Below, piece by piece: positions 8,604 to 16,192 of a DNA stretch of 64,000 bases (position 1 is its first letter; each line of letters starts with the position of its first letter). The notes beneath the pieces were generated by a model. That model saw only the letters and a program-made list of their open reading frames with translations, made no database searches and was not told the origin of the DNA. Position numbers and translations under genes: made by a program. Source of the stretch: CAVVKW01 sp963761705 (GTDB taxonomy: Bacteria > Verrucomicrobiota > Verrucomicrobiia > Chthoniobacterales > JAATET01); assembly GCA_963761705.1 (NCBI GenBank), contig CAVXHK010000003.1, positions 620,001 through 684,000 of the forward strand, given 5' to 3'.

Positions 8604-9092
8604 ATGAGACCGGGCGCCAGCATCGAGAAGCTTTGGATTTCTCCGGCGCACAATTATTTTGGTCACTTCGGCAAGCCGCCGGGTGAACACGCGACCGTGT
8701 CGGTCGAGGCGGTGGAATGCCACGCTGGGAAGGGTCTGGTCGGGGATCGGTTTTACGATTTCAAACCCGCGAAATTTCCGGATGGCTACGACGGGCAGGT
8801 CACGTTCTTCGCGGTCGAAACCTGGGAAGATTTGTGTGAGCTGATGGGAACGCGGGACCGGGGGCCGGAGGTCTTCCGGCGCAACGTGCTGACGCGGGGG
8901 GTGGATCTGCGGGGGATGAAGGGCGAGGAATTTTCGGTCCAGGGTGTGCGGTTTTTGGGGGTGAAAGAGGCGGCTCCGTGCCAGTGGATGGACGCGGCGT
9001 TTGGGCCGGGAGCCTTGACGGCGCTCAAGGGGCGGGGCGGTCTGCGGGCGCGGGTGCTGACGGATGGCGTGATTCGCGCGGGGGCGGCGTGA
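8604..9092 (+). CDS. MOSC-domain protein
   Basis: 162 residues from the ATG at 8604; the frame opens earlier, but the preceding 45 codons are Gly-rich, unconserved-looking and overlap the guaB start. Motifs are IEKLWISPAHNYFGHF, GKGLVGDRFYDF, VLTRGVDL and KEAAPCQWMDAAF, the last containing the conserved Cys of MOSC domains. MOSC proteins are sulfur carriers or oxidoreductases tied to the molybdenum cofactor. Its stop overlaps the GTG start of mobA (GTGA), and both genes point toward nasA, so it most likely serves cofactor assembly or maturation for that molybdoenzyme; the exact role is inferred. Confidence 0.82.
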   Translation: MRPGASIEKLWISPAHNYFGHFGKPPGEHATVSVEAVECHAGKGLVGDRFYDFKPAKFPDGYDGQVTFFAVETWEDLCELMGTRDRGPEVFRRNVLTRGVDLRGMKGEEFSVQGVRFLGVKEAAPCQWMDAAFGPGALTALKGRGGLRARVLTDGVIRAGAA

Positions 9093-9655
9093 GCGGGCGG
9101 CTGGCGGCGGCCTTGTTGGTCGGCGGAAAGTCCGTGCGGATGGGGCGCGACAAGGCGTTCATCGAGTGGCAAGGCCGTCCGCTGTGGCGGCATCAGCTTG
9201 GGATTCTGCGCGCGCTCGGGCCGGACGAAGTCTTTCTCTGCATCGGGAACCGGAGCGACTTCAACGGCGATGGATCGGTGATGCTGAGTGACGATCCTGC
9301 GCACCGGGGTCCGATGGCGGGGATCGCGGCGGCTTTGGCGGCGACGGATTGCGAGTGGCTGCTCGTCCTGGCGATCGATCTGCCGGAGATGACCCCGCAG
9401 TTCCTGAAGCGGATGACCTCGAGCGCGACCGTCGAGGGTCGAGGGCAGGTGTTCGAACGGGGGGGCTATTTCGAAGGCCTGGCTGCCGTTTACGGGGAAG
9501 GCCTCAGCGCGTTGGCGGCGGAAGTGGCGGGAGGCTTGGACCCGTCGGTGCAAAATTTCGTGCGCCTCGCTGCCGCCGCTGATGAAGTCCAGACGAGACC
9601 ACTCCCCGCGTGGGACGAGTGGAAATTTCGGAATCTGAACACGCCCGATTCGTGA
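9089..9655 (+). CDS. mobA: Molybdenum cofactor guanylyltransferase
   Basis: 188 residues from a GTG that overlaps the preceding stop by four bases. The signature LLVGGKSVRMGRDKA near residues 8-22 is the nucleotide-binding motif of MobA (LAGGxSxRMGxDK), followed by DDPAHRGPMAGI and LLVLAIDLPEMTP, where the Asp binds metal. MobA attaches GMP to molybdopterin, giving the bis-MGD form that nitrate reductases of the NasA type need. The stop codon (9653-9655) directly abuts the nasA stop codon (9656-9658, opposite strand), so the genes converge with no spacer. The context supports supply of cofactor to NasA. Confidence 0.9.
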   Translation: MSGRLAAALLVGGKSVRMGRDKAFIEWQGRPLWRHQLGILRALGPDEVFLCIGNRSDFNGDGSVMLSDDPAHRGPMAGIAAALAATDCEWLLVLAIDLPEMTPQFLKRMTSSATVEGRGQVFERGGYFEGLAAVYGEGLSALAAEVAGGLDPSVQNFVRLAAAADEVQTRPLPAWDEWKFRNLNTPDS

Positions 9656-11911
9656 TCAGCGTGGCTCGAGCCGGACGGCGCACGCCTTGTAGGCGGGCTG
9701 GCGGGACGTCGGGTCGACTTCGTTGCGGGTGAGTTCGTTGGTGACGCCGTAGTGCATCGGGAGGAAGACCTGGCCGGGTTGGACGATGGGGGTGACGCAG
9801 GCGCGGACGGTGATCGTGCCGCGGCGGGAGGTGACGGCGACTTGCGATTCGGCGGTGATGCCGAGGCGGGCGGCGTCGGCGGGGTGGATCTCGACGTAGG
9901 CGTCGGCGGGATAGAGTTTGCGGAGGACGTCGCTCTTGCCGGTGCGGGTCTGGGTGTGCCACTGCGAAGAGGTGCCGCGGCCGGTGAGGAGCGTGAAGGG
10001 ATACTCGGCGTCGGGGGGCTCGGCGAGCGGGCGGGGGGATTCGAAGATAAAGCGGGCGCGGCCGTCGGGGTGGTGAAACTGGCCGTCCTGAAAGAGCCGA
10101 CGCTCTTGATTTATGATTGATGATTTACCATTGATGATTTGGGAAGTTTGGGCTTCGCCCTGGGTATAAGGCCATTGGATGCCGCCTTCGGTGTCGAGGT
10201 GCTGGTAGTCGCGGATGCCGGAGATGTCGCAGGGTTGGTCGGCCAGGGCGCGTTTCATGATTTGGAACGCGGCCTCGGGGCTGGTCCACTCGGCGAAGAG
10301 GTCGCCGCAACCCCACGCCTCGGCGAGGACGCGGATGATGCTGAAATCACTCAGCGCCTGGCCGGGGGCGCGGCGGACTTTTTTGACGAGGCCGATGCGG
10401 CGCTCGGAGTTGATGAAGGTGCCGTCTTTTTCGCCCCAGCCGGCGGCGGGGAGGACGAGGTCGGCAAGCTGGGCGGTCTCGGTGGAATGATACATGTCCT
10501 GGACGACGAGGTAGTCGAGCTTGCGAAGGAGAGCCTGGGCGCGCTTGGATTGGATCCAGGAATGGGCCGTGTTCGTGGCAACGACCCAAAGGCCTTTGAT
10601 CTGGCCCGTCTCGATGCCGTCGATGATCTGGTCGTAGGCGAGGCTGTCGTCGTGCGGGATACGGTCGACGGGGATCCGGAGGGCGGCGGCGACTTTTTCG
10701 CGGTCGGCGGCGCTCTGGAACTTATGGCCGCCGAGGAGGTTCGTCGTGCTGGAGAAAATGCGCGACCCCATGGCGTTGCACTGGCCGGTGATGGAATTTG
10801 CGCCGGTGCCGGGGCGGCCGATGTTGCCCGTCATCAAAGCAAGGTTGATGATGGCTTGCGCGGTGCGGGTGGCTTCGTGGCTCTGATTCACGCCCATCGT
10901 CCACCAGAACGAAACGCGCCGACCGCGGGCGATGGTCGCGGCGAGGTCGTGGATTTGCGCGACGGCGAGGCCGGTGTCGGCGGCGACGCGCTCGGGCGTG
11001 AAAGTGGTGGCGAACGCGGCGAACTCCTCGAAGCCGGTGGTGTGGGCTTCGATGAAACGGCGGTCGACGGTGTCGATGGCGATGAGCAGGGCGGCGACGC
11101 CGTAGAGGAGGGCGAGGTCGGATTTTGGACGGAGCGCGAGGTGATCGGTCGCGGCCATCGCGGTCTCGGTGCGTCGGGGATCGATGACGATGATGCGCGG
11201 ATCGTGGGGATTGCGCATGACGCGCTGCCACATGATGGGGTGCGCGACGCAGAGGTTGGAACCGACAAAAACGAGCACGTCGGACTCCTCGAAGTCGGCG
11301 TAGGTGTAGGGCGGGGCGTCGAACCCGAACGACTCTTTGTAGGCGGATACGGCCGTGGCCATGCACTGCCGCGTGTTGCCGTCACCGTGGCGGATCCCCA
11401 TTCCAAACTTGGCGACCACTCCAAGGAACGCCATCTCCTCGGAGACAATCTGGCCGGTGCTCAGGAACGCGAGACTGTCGGGACCGTGCTCGCGCTGGAT
11501 GCGCTGGAAATGATCGCGGAAGGCCGTGGCGGCGGTCGGCCAGTCCGACGGCTTCAGCTCGCCGGTTCCGGCGTCCCGGATGAGCGGGGTCGTCGCCCGG
11601 TCGGGTGCATCGAGAGCGGACAGGGCCTCCCATCCTTTCGGACAGGCCATGCCAAGATTGACCGGATACTCGGTGTCGGCGGAGAGGTTGATCGCCTCGC
11701 CGTCCTTGAGGTGGATTCGGAGCCCGCAGCCGGTCGCGCAGTAGCCGCAGACGGCGGTCGTGGTCGCGTCGGGCGTGAGGCGGGTGGGCACGGAGCCGAG
11801 CCCGAACGCGGCGGGGGACTGAACGAGGTCGGCCGTGAGCGGGCCGGTGCGGGGGCGGAGGAGGGAGTCGGTTGAGAGTTGAGAGTCGATGGCCGAGCGG
11901 AGTTTTGACAT
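9656..11911 (-). CDS. nasA: Assimilatory nitrate reductase, catalytic molybdoprotein
   Basis: 751 residues. The [4Fe-4S] motif CGYCATGCG (Cys 55, 58, 62) with CPKG (Cys 90) is followed by the molybdopterin oxidoreductase fold (LSTGQIVSEE, HGDGNTRQCMATA, GSNLCVAHPI, WWTMGVNQS, GNIGRPGTGANSITGQCNAMG) and the C-terminal MGD-binding domain (LLTGRGTSSQWHTQTRTG). It reduces nitrate to nitrite. There is no Tat signal, so it is cytosolic. Residues about 590-602 (QIINGKSSIIN) are encoded by an inserted heptamer array between the two halves, and 8-16 (IDSQLSTDS) by another. It is the last gene of the nitrate operon, 353 bases after dmsBC, the presumed electron donor. The C-terminal BFD-like [2Fe-2S] domain of many NasA proteins is absent. 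Confidence 0.93.
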   Translation of the reverse strand: MSKLRSAIDSQLSTDSLLRPRTGPLTADLVQSPAAFGLGSVPTRLTPDATTTAVCGYCATGCGLRIHLKDGEAINLSADTEYPVNLGMACPKGWEALSALDAPDRATTPLIRDAGTGELKPSDWPTAATAFRDHFQRIQREHGPDSLAFLSTGQIVSEEMAFLGVVAKFGMGIRHGDGNTRQCMATAVSAYKESFGFDAPPYTYADFEESDVLVFVGSNLCVAHPIMWQRVMRNPHDPRIIVIDPRRTETAMAATDHLALRPKSDLALLYGVAALLIAIDTVDRRFIEAHTTGFEEFAAFATTFTPERVAADTGLAVAQIHDLAATIARGRRVSFWWTMGVNQSHEATRTAQAIINLALMTGNIGRPGTGANSITGQCNAMGSRIFSSTTNLLGGHKFQSAADREKVAAALRIPVDRIPHDDSLAYDQIIDGIETGQIKGLWVVATNTAHSWIQSKRAQALLRKLDYLVVQDMYHSTETAQLADLVLPAAGWGEKDGTFINSERRIGLVKKVRRAPGQALSDFSIIRVLAEAWGCGDLFAEWTSPEAAFQIMKRALADQPCDISGIRDYQHLDTEGGIQWPYTQGEAQTSQIINGKSSIINQERRLFQDGQFHHPDGRARFIFESPRPLAEPPDAEYPFTLLTGRGTSSQWHTQTRTGKSDVLRKLYPADAYVEIHPADAARLGITAESQVAVTSRRGTITVRACVTPIVQPGQVFLPMHYGVTNELTRNEVDPTSRQPAYKACAVRLEPR
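10108..10143. repeat. AT-rich heptamer array inside nasA
   Basis: About five degenerate units of ATGATTT/ATGATTG type, almost base-identical to the arrays at 18757-18793 and 20592-20631. It is read in frame on the minus strand as QIINGKSSIIN, so nasA stays open. It is markedly AT-rich against its GC-rich surroundings. Confidence 0.9.
11869..11889. repeat. GTTGAGA-type micro-repeat in nasA 5' end
   Basis: Two and a half copies of GTTGAGA/TTGAGAG encode residues 8-16 of NasA (IDSQLSTDS). Related arrays lie at 12882-12930 and 35036-35050. Confidence 0.7.
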
Positions 11912-11939
11912 GGCAAGTTAGTTGGCTGGGTTGTTGGCC

Positions 11940-12264
11940 TTGGAAACGTTGGTCAACGTGGCGGAGCTGAAAACAATTTGAGTAAGTATCTCGCGAGGGT
12001 GGCGGAGGGGGAGACGGTGGTGATCTGCAATGGGAACCTGCCGATCGCGCGGGTCGAGGAGGTCTTCAAAAAAAGAACCGCAGCAAGGCGGGATTTGATC
12101 CGAGGGTCAAAATTCTCGGCTCGCTCCATGGCCCGCTCATTCCCGAGGAAGATTGGAACATGCCGCGGGATGATTTCGATCCGTTGGCGTGTGCGCAGTC
12201 GCGAAGGCGAGTGAATCTTCCAACTCCTATTCTCAAACACCCGCACGTCCATTCGATGAGATGA
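11940..12264 (+). pseudogene. Phd/YefM-like antitoxin, disrupted by two frameshifts
   Basis: Three frames together give an antitoxin-like product: VNVAELK, then NLSKYLARVAEGETVVICNGNLPIARVEEV, then NRSKAGFDPRVKILGSLHGPLIPEEDWNMPRDDFDPLA. The first part is the Phd/YefM DNA-binding fold and the last part the toxin-neutralising tail. Breaks are at about 11971-11974 (A4 where A5 would keep frame) and in the A-run at about 12069-12076. No ATG is in frame upstream; a TTG at 11940 could start it. No toxin gene is adjacent. It lies on the plus strand between dmsBC and nasA. Both breaks are in homopolymers, so sequencing error cannot be excluded. Confidence 0.62.
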
Positions 12265-13812
12265 TCACGCGCCGCCGGGCATGCGGTGGGCGACGACGGT
12301 GGTGAAGAATTGGTGGCGCTCGATGCCCTCGCTCAGGACGAGAATGGCCATACCGACGACCGGGAGGAAGGGGAGCAGCACCGCGCCAAGGACGGCGGTC
12401 GCGTTGCGCAGCAGCACCTGCCGGCGAAGCGGGCCGCGGAGGAGCTGGGCCGAGAGGGAATCGTGAGACGGGTCGGCGGGCGCGGCCTTTGCGCGGAAGC
12501 GGGCTTCGGCGAGAAGTTTTGCACCGAGGATCAGAAGCGCGATCGGATAACAGGCCGCGACGGCGGCGGTCGCAAAGAGTGCAACGGTGCCGTAAAACCG
12601 GAAAGCGGTGCGCGGAAAGCGCCAGAGTTCGCGCTGGGTATCGGCGTAGACCATCACCGATGTGAATACGCAAAGGATGCCGTAGAGCGCAGCCGGGATG
12701 CCAATGAGACGCGGAAAGATCACCGCACCAGCGACGAGCGGCGGGAGAGCGCCGAAGGCGACGACCTCGCGGCTTAACCACGAGCGCCGCAGCCCGAGGA
12801 AGACGCGCCAGGCTTTGAGCGGCTGACCGAGGTGGAGGACGCTGGCGGTGAGGCCGGTCATGAGCGCCGCTAGCGCGGCGCAGTTGAGGGTTGAGAGTTT
12901 GAAGTTGAGAGTTGGTGAGAGGGTGAGGGGGAAGCTTGCCGACGAGATCGTTGCCGCGAGGACGAGACCAACGGCGGCCTGAGTGAGGGTGAGCATGATG
13001 ACCAGCGGGAGGTGGCTGTGCTCGAGGCGGGGGCGGCGGGCGTCGGCGCGGCTGGCAGAGGACGGGATAATCTTTTTGGTGACGTAGCGGGTGGTGGGTT
13101 GCGTGTAGCTGGACGTGATGACGCCAGGCAGAAGCTGACCTTCGACCTTCGACTTTGGACTTTGGACTGAGACGATTTGAATCGCTTCCGTCGGGCAGGC
13201 TTGCACGCAGGCGGGGGCTTCGCCGACGGCGAGCCGCGAATGACACATGTCGCATTTGCGGACGATGCCCTTTTTTTTGGAATACTTCGGGACGTCGTAG
13301 GGGCACTTGAGGCTGCAGTATTGGCAGCCGATGCACTGGTCGTCCAAATGGCGGACGATGCCGGTGATTTCGTCCTTCTCGTAGGCGAGGACGGGGCAGC
13401 CGTTCGCGCAGGCGGGGTCGGCGCAGTGGTGGCAGGCGGTGGTGACGGTCTGCTGATACGCGATGCCTTCGGCTTCTCCGAGGAGCATACCGACGTCGCG
13501 CCACGTTTCGTTTTCCTCGAGTCCGTTCAGGCTGTGACAGGCGGAGACGCAGGCTTTGCAGCCGGTGCATTTGTCGAGGTCGACCTCGAACGCGTATTGC
13601 TCGCCGGGTCCGGGGGCGGTGAGGGGAATGAGGTCGCGGTAATGCTTGGCCTGAGTCGGACTCGTCGCGTCGGCGTGGTGCTGGGCGAAGCGCTCGGCCG
13701 CGGTGAGGTTGCGTTGCTCGGCGAGGAGTTCGTCGATGAGGTTGGGGGGAGTTGTTGGTTGTTGGTTATTGGTTATTGGTGAATGCCGCTCCGCTGGAGT
13801 GAGAGTGTTCAT
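12265..13812 (-). CDS. Fused DmsB-DmsC-like iron-sulfur/membrane anchor subunit
   Basis: 515 residues from the ATG at 13812, which overlaps the DUF4202 stop; the open frame continues upstream but out of phase with DUF4202. Residues about 75-210 form a DmsB-type ferredoxin with four Cys clusters: CTGCKACVSAC (82-92), CHHCADPACANGC (127-139), CIGCQYCSLKC (160-170) and CDMC plus CVQAC (187-206). Residues about 265-515 are a DmsC-like anchor with some eight hydrophobic segments. In DMSO reductase-type enzymes these parts pass electrons from quinol to the molybdoprotein. Placed just before nasA, it should link NasA to the quinone pool. Heptamer arrays are read in frame at about residues 11-21, 214-225 and 294-310, all in linker positions. 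Confidence 0.86.
   Translation of the reverse strand: MNTLTPAERHSPITNNQQPTTPPNLIDELLAEQRNLTAAERFAQHHADATSPTQAKHYRDLIPLTAPGPGEQYAFEVDLDKCTGCKACVSACHSLNGLEENETWRDVGMLLGEAEGIAYQQTVTTACHHCADPACANGCPVLAYEKDEITGIVRHLDDQCIGCQYCSLKCPYDVPKYSKKKGIVRKCDMCHSRLAVGEAPACVQACPTEAIQIVSVQSPKSKVEGQLLPGVITSSYTQPTTRYVTKKIIPSSASRADARRPRLEHSHLPLVIMLTLTQAAVGLVLAATISSASFPLTLSPTLNFKLSTLNCAALAALMTGLTASVLHLGQPLKAWRVFLGLRRSWLSREVVAFGALPPLVAGAVIFPRLIGIPAALYGILCVFTSVMVYADTQRELWRFPRTAFRFYGTVALFATAAVAACYPIALLILGAKLLAEARFRAKAAPADPSHDSLSAQLLRGPLRRQVLLRNATAVLGAVLLPFLPVVGMAILVLSEGIERHQFFTTVVAHRMPGGA
12882..12930. repeat. TTGAGAG-type heptamer array inside dmsBC
   Basis: Tandem TTGAGGG/TTGAGAG/TTTGAAG units, read in frame as LTLSPTLNFKLSTLN in a loop between two hydrophobic segments of the DmsC part. 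Confidence 0.8.
13137..13171. repeat. GACTTTG-type heptamer array inside dmsBC
   Basis: Units ACCTTCG, ACCTTCG, ACTTTGG, ACTTTGG, ACTGAG are read in frame as VQSPKSKVEG, just after the last Cys cluster and before the membrane domain. Confidence 0.85.
13751..13782. repeat. TTGTTGG/TTATTGG micro-repeat array at dmsBC 5' end
   Basis: Four units of seven bases (GTTGTTG, GTTGTTG, GTTATTG, GTTATTG) are read in frame as SPITNNQQPTTPP in the N-terminal linker of the iron-sulfur protein. Confidence 0.85.
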
Positions 13813-14441
13813 GATGAGGCGAGCGCCTCGTTGAGGATCGACGCGGCCTCCGGGGAGACGGGGATGGCGGCGGCGAAGGCGTGCGCGGCGGGGGACATCT
13901 TTTTCCAGGTCTTGCGGAGGATCGTGACCAGTTGGTCGCGATTCGTTTTGTCGATGAGCGCGTCGAGTTGTTGTTCGATGGTGACGAGGCAAAGGGCGTC
14001 TTCGAGGGTTTGCGTGTCGGGGTCGGTGCCGAGGTGTTCCTTGAGGTTGAGGGAGCGGACCCGGTCGATCAATTCGGTGTCGTAGCCAGCGGCGGCGAGG
14101 ATGCCGGTCGCGGTGTCGGCGTGGAGGCGCTTGAGATTGGCTCGCCATTTGAGGTAACCGGGGCGAGTCATCGGGTAGGACGAACGCGGGACGCGCCACC
14201 GGGCGATGTGCTGGCAGCGGGCGGCGAGGCGAAGGGGTTCGGAGGGGGTGGGGTCAAGTTGGTGGACCCAGTGGGTGAGGCGTTGGGAATAGAAGAATTC
14301 GAAGGGGATGGGGGTCCCATCGACCTGGGCAGTTCGGGGGTCTTGGGCATTTTCCTCGTCGATTCTTGAAATGGCTTCTTCGAAGCGAGGGGAACGAGAC
14401 CGGCTGGAAGCCGGTGCTACTCTGGGTTCAATACACATCAC
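13809..14441 (-). CDS. DUF4202 protein of the nitrate operon
   Basis: 210 residues. The conserved part starts at about residue 19 (RFEEAISRIDEENAQDP) and includes EFFYSQRLTHWVHQL, LAARCQHIARWRVPRSSYP, GYLKWRANLKRLHADTA and TLEDALCLVTIEQQ. These match DUF4202, an all-helical family with conserved His and Arg residues in its central helices. Its function is not established, but it recurs in nitrate and nitrite assimilation operons. The first 18 residues are encoded over a REP-like palindrome and may not be native sequence. It overlaps the flavoprotein gene by 14 bases and dmsBC by four, so it is translated with both. A cytosolic role around NasA/NirA is inferred from this placement. Confidence 0.85.
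   Translation of the reverse strand: MMCIEPRVAPASSRSRSPRFEEAISRIDEENAQDPRTAQVDGTPIPFEFFYSQRLTHWVHQLDPTPSEPLRLAARCQHIARWRVPRSSYPMTRPGYLKWRANLKRLHADTATGILAAAGYDTELIDRVRSLNLKEHLGTDPDTQTLEDALCLVTIEQQLDALIDKTNRDQLVTILRKTWKKMSPAAHAFAAAIPVSPEAASILNEALASS
14399..14415. repeat. REP-like palindrome ACCGGCTGGAAGCCGGT
   Basis: A 17-base inverted repeat with 7-base arms (ACCGGCT/AGCCGGT). It is identical to the one at 46415-46431, including the flanking (G/A)CTAC on the right. It sits in the first codons of DUF4202, just past the flavoprotein stop codon. Confidence 0.85.
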
Positions 14442-16188
14442 GTTGGTAGCGTTTGTTTGTTTTCAGGTCGGCTACGTAGGCGGCGGCTTCCTCTTCGGTT
14501 TTCCCTCCGGCGGTTTGGACGACTTGGTGGAGCGCCTCGTCGACGTCCTTGGCCATGCGTTTGGCGTCGCCGCAGACGTAGAAATGCGCGCCGTCCTCGA
14601 GCCACGCCCAGAGGTCGGTCGCCCGCTCGATCATCCGATTCTGGACGTAGATTTTATCGGCCTGATCGCGGGAGAAAGCGGTGTCGAGGCGGGTGAGGTG
14701 GCCGTCCGCGAGAAAGGTTTCGAGTTCGTCCTCATAGAGAAAATCGGTGGCTGCTCTCTGGTCGCCAAAGAAGAGCCAGTTTTTTCCAGTTGCGCCGGTG
14801 GCTCGGCGATCATGGAGGAACGCGCGGAACGGCGCGATGCCGGTGCCGGGACCGACCATGATCATCGGCGTGTCGCCCGACGGCGGGAGCCGGAAGCCTT
14901 TGGAGACCTGAACGAACACGGGGATCGGCCCCGTGACGCGGTCGGCGAGGAAGGTGGAGCAGACGCCCTTGCGCCCGCGACTGAAGCTGTCGTAGCGGAC
15001 GGCGGCGATGGTGAGGTGGACTTGGTCGGGGAAGGCGTTGAGGCTCGACGAGATTGAATAAAGCCGCGGCTGGAGCTTGCGAAGGTGGGACACGAAGTCG
15101 GCGGGCGTGAACGTGACGCCGGGGAAATCGACGAGCAGGTCGACGACCTCGCGGCCCCAGAGGTAATGCGCGAGCGCCTCCTTGGCTTCGGGGACCACGA
15201 GGTCGGCGAGCGTTTTGTCGGAGCTGCGTTCGGCGATGGCGTCGAGGAGCTGGGCGGGAATCCTGGTGATCTCGTAATCACGGACGAGGGCATTGCGGAG
15301 CGGGGCTTCGCCGCCTTCGGGCGTGGCCACGGCTTCCTCGCCGTCGCAATTGAGAGCGTGGAGGATCTCGTCGACGACGGCGGGGCAGTTCGACGGGATC
15401 ACGCCGAGGGCGTCGCCGACTTCGTAGGTGAGGCCGGAGCCAGTGAGGTCGATTTCGAAGTGGCGGACTTCCTTGGCGGACGTGTCGGCGGTGAGCTTGC
15501 GGTTGGTGATGAGTTTGGCGGGGAAGGGGTGCTTTCTCCCGTAGGCGGGAGCAGGATTGATGATTGATGATTGATCATTTATGATTTGGGGAATGGCGGC
15601 TTCGCCGATTGGGAACTCGACCGACTCCAATGCGGTGAAGACGGCTTCCTGCCAGGTGGCGGCGGACTCTTCGTAGTCGACGTTGCAGTCGACTCGCTCG
15701 TAGAGGCGGCTGGCTCCGAGGTCGGTGAGGCGGGTGTCGACGTCGACTCCAAATTTGCAGAACGCCTCGTAGTTCGTGTCGCCGAGGGCGAGGACGGAGT
15801 ATCGGAAATTTTCGAGTCGCGGAGCCGTGTCGGCGATGAGTTCTTCGTGGAAATCGTGGGCGTTGGCGGGTGGCTCGCCGTCGCCGAAGGTGCTCGTCAC
15901 GATGAGGGCGACGGGCACGTTGGCTAAGTCCGCGACTTTGACTTTGTCGAGGCCGATGGCACTGGATTCCCAGCCGCGCTTCTTGGCGGCTTTGGCGATT
16001 TGTTTGGCCAGAGATTCGGCGTTGCCGCTTTCCGTGCCGAAGTAGATCGGGACCGTTTTTTTCGGGGCTTCGAGGGCCGCGGGAGTCGCGTCGTTGCCGG
16101 AGAAGACGCCCGCGAGGAAGCCGTTGAGCCAGGCGCGCTGCTCGGTCGAGAACGGAGCGGTGTCGGGAATGAAGGGTGCGGTGCTCAT
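14428..16188 (-). CDS. CysJ-like NADPH flavoprotein (nitrite/sulfite reductase electron donor)
   Basis: 586 residues. The FMN flavodoxin domain is at about 46-190 (YFGTESGNAESLA, TSTFGDGEPP, LALGDTNYEAFC). The FAD domain of cytochrome P450 reductase type follows at about 217-430 (LQPRLYSISSS, GVCSTFL). The NADPH domain is C-terminal (MVGPGTGIAPFRAFL, FFGDQRAATDFLY, HFYVCGDAKRMAKDV, ending in RDVY). This is the architecture of CysJ. Placed four bases after nirA, it most likely feeds NADPH electrons to NirA; a role in sulfite reduction is the alternative. Residues 201-211 (QIINDQSSIIN), between the FMN and FAD domains, come from a heptamer array. Its N-terminus (FSTEQRAWLNGFLAG) resembles that of NirA. 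Confidence 0.88.
   Translation of the reverse strand: MSTAPFIPDTAPFSTEQRAWLNGFLAGVFSGNDATPAALEAPKKTVPIYFGTESGNAESLAKQIAKAAKKRGWESSAIGLDKVKVADLANVPVALIVTSTFGDGEPPANAHDFHEELIADTAPRLENFRYSVLALGDTNYEAFCKFGVDVDTRLTDLGASRLYERVDCNVDYEESAATWQEAVFTALESVEFPIGEAAIPQIINDQSSIINPAPAYGRKHPFPAKLITNRKLTADTSAKEVRHFEIDLTGSGLTYEVGDALGVIPSNCPAVVDEILHALNCDGEEAVATPEGGEAPLRNALVRDYEITRIPAQLLDAIAERSSDKTLADLVVPEAKEALAHYLWGREVVDLLVDFPGVTFTPADFVSHLRKLQPRLYSISSSLNAFPDQVHLTIAAVRYDSFSRGRKGVCSTFLADRVTGPIPVFVQVSKGFRLPPSGDTPMIMVGPGTGIAPFRAFLHDRRATGATGKNWLFFGDQRAATDFLYEDELETFLADGHLTRLDTAFSRDQADKIYVQNRMIERATDLWAWLEDGAHFYVCGDAKRMAKDVDEALHQVVQTAGGKTEEEAAAYVADLKTNKRYQRDVY
15555..15592. repeat. AT-rich heptamer array inside the flavoprotein gene
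   Basis: Five units of GATTGAT/GATTTAT type, read in frame as QIINDQSSIIN exactly in the FMN-FAD linker. Same family and orientation as the array in nasA. Confidence 0.9.
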
Positions 16189-16192
16189 TGGC

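Noticed and set aside
10139..11875. Long plus-strand open frame opposite nasA, and similar ones opposite lepA, sdhA, rpoD and the autotransporter
   Set aside because: They mirror the codon structure of well-supported genes in a GC-rich genome, have no recognisable motifs and lack start signals.
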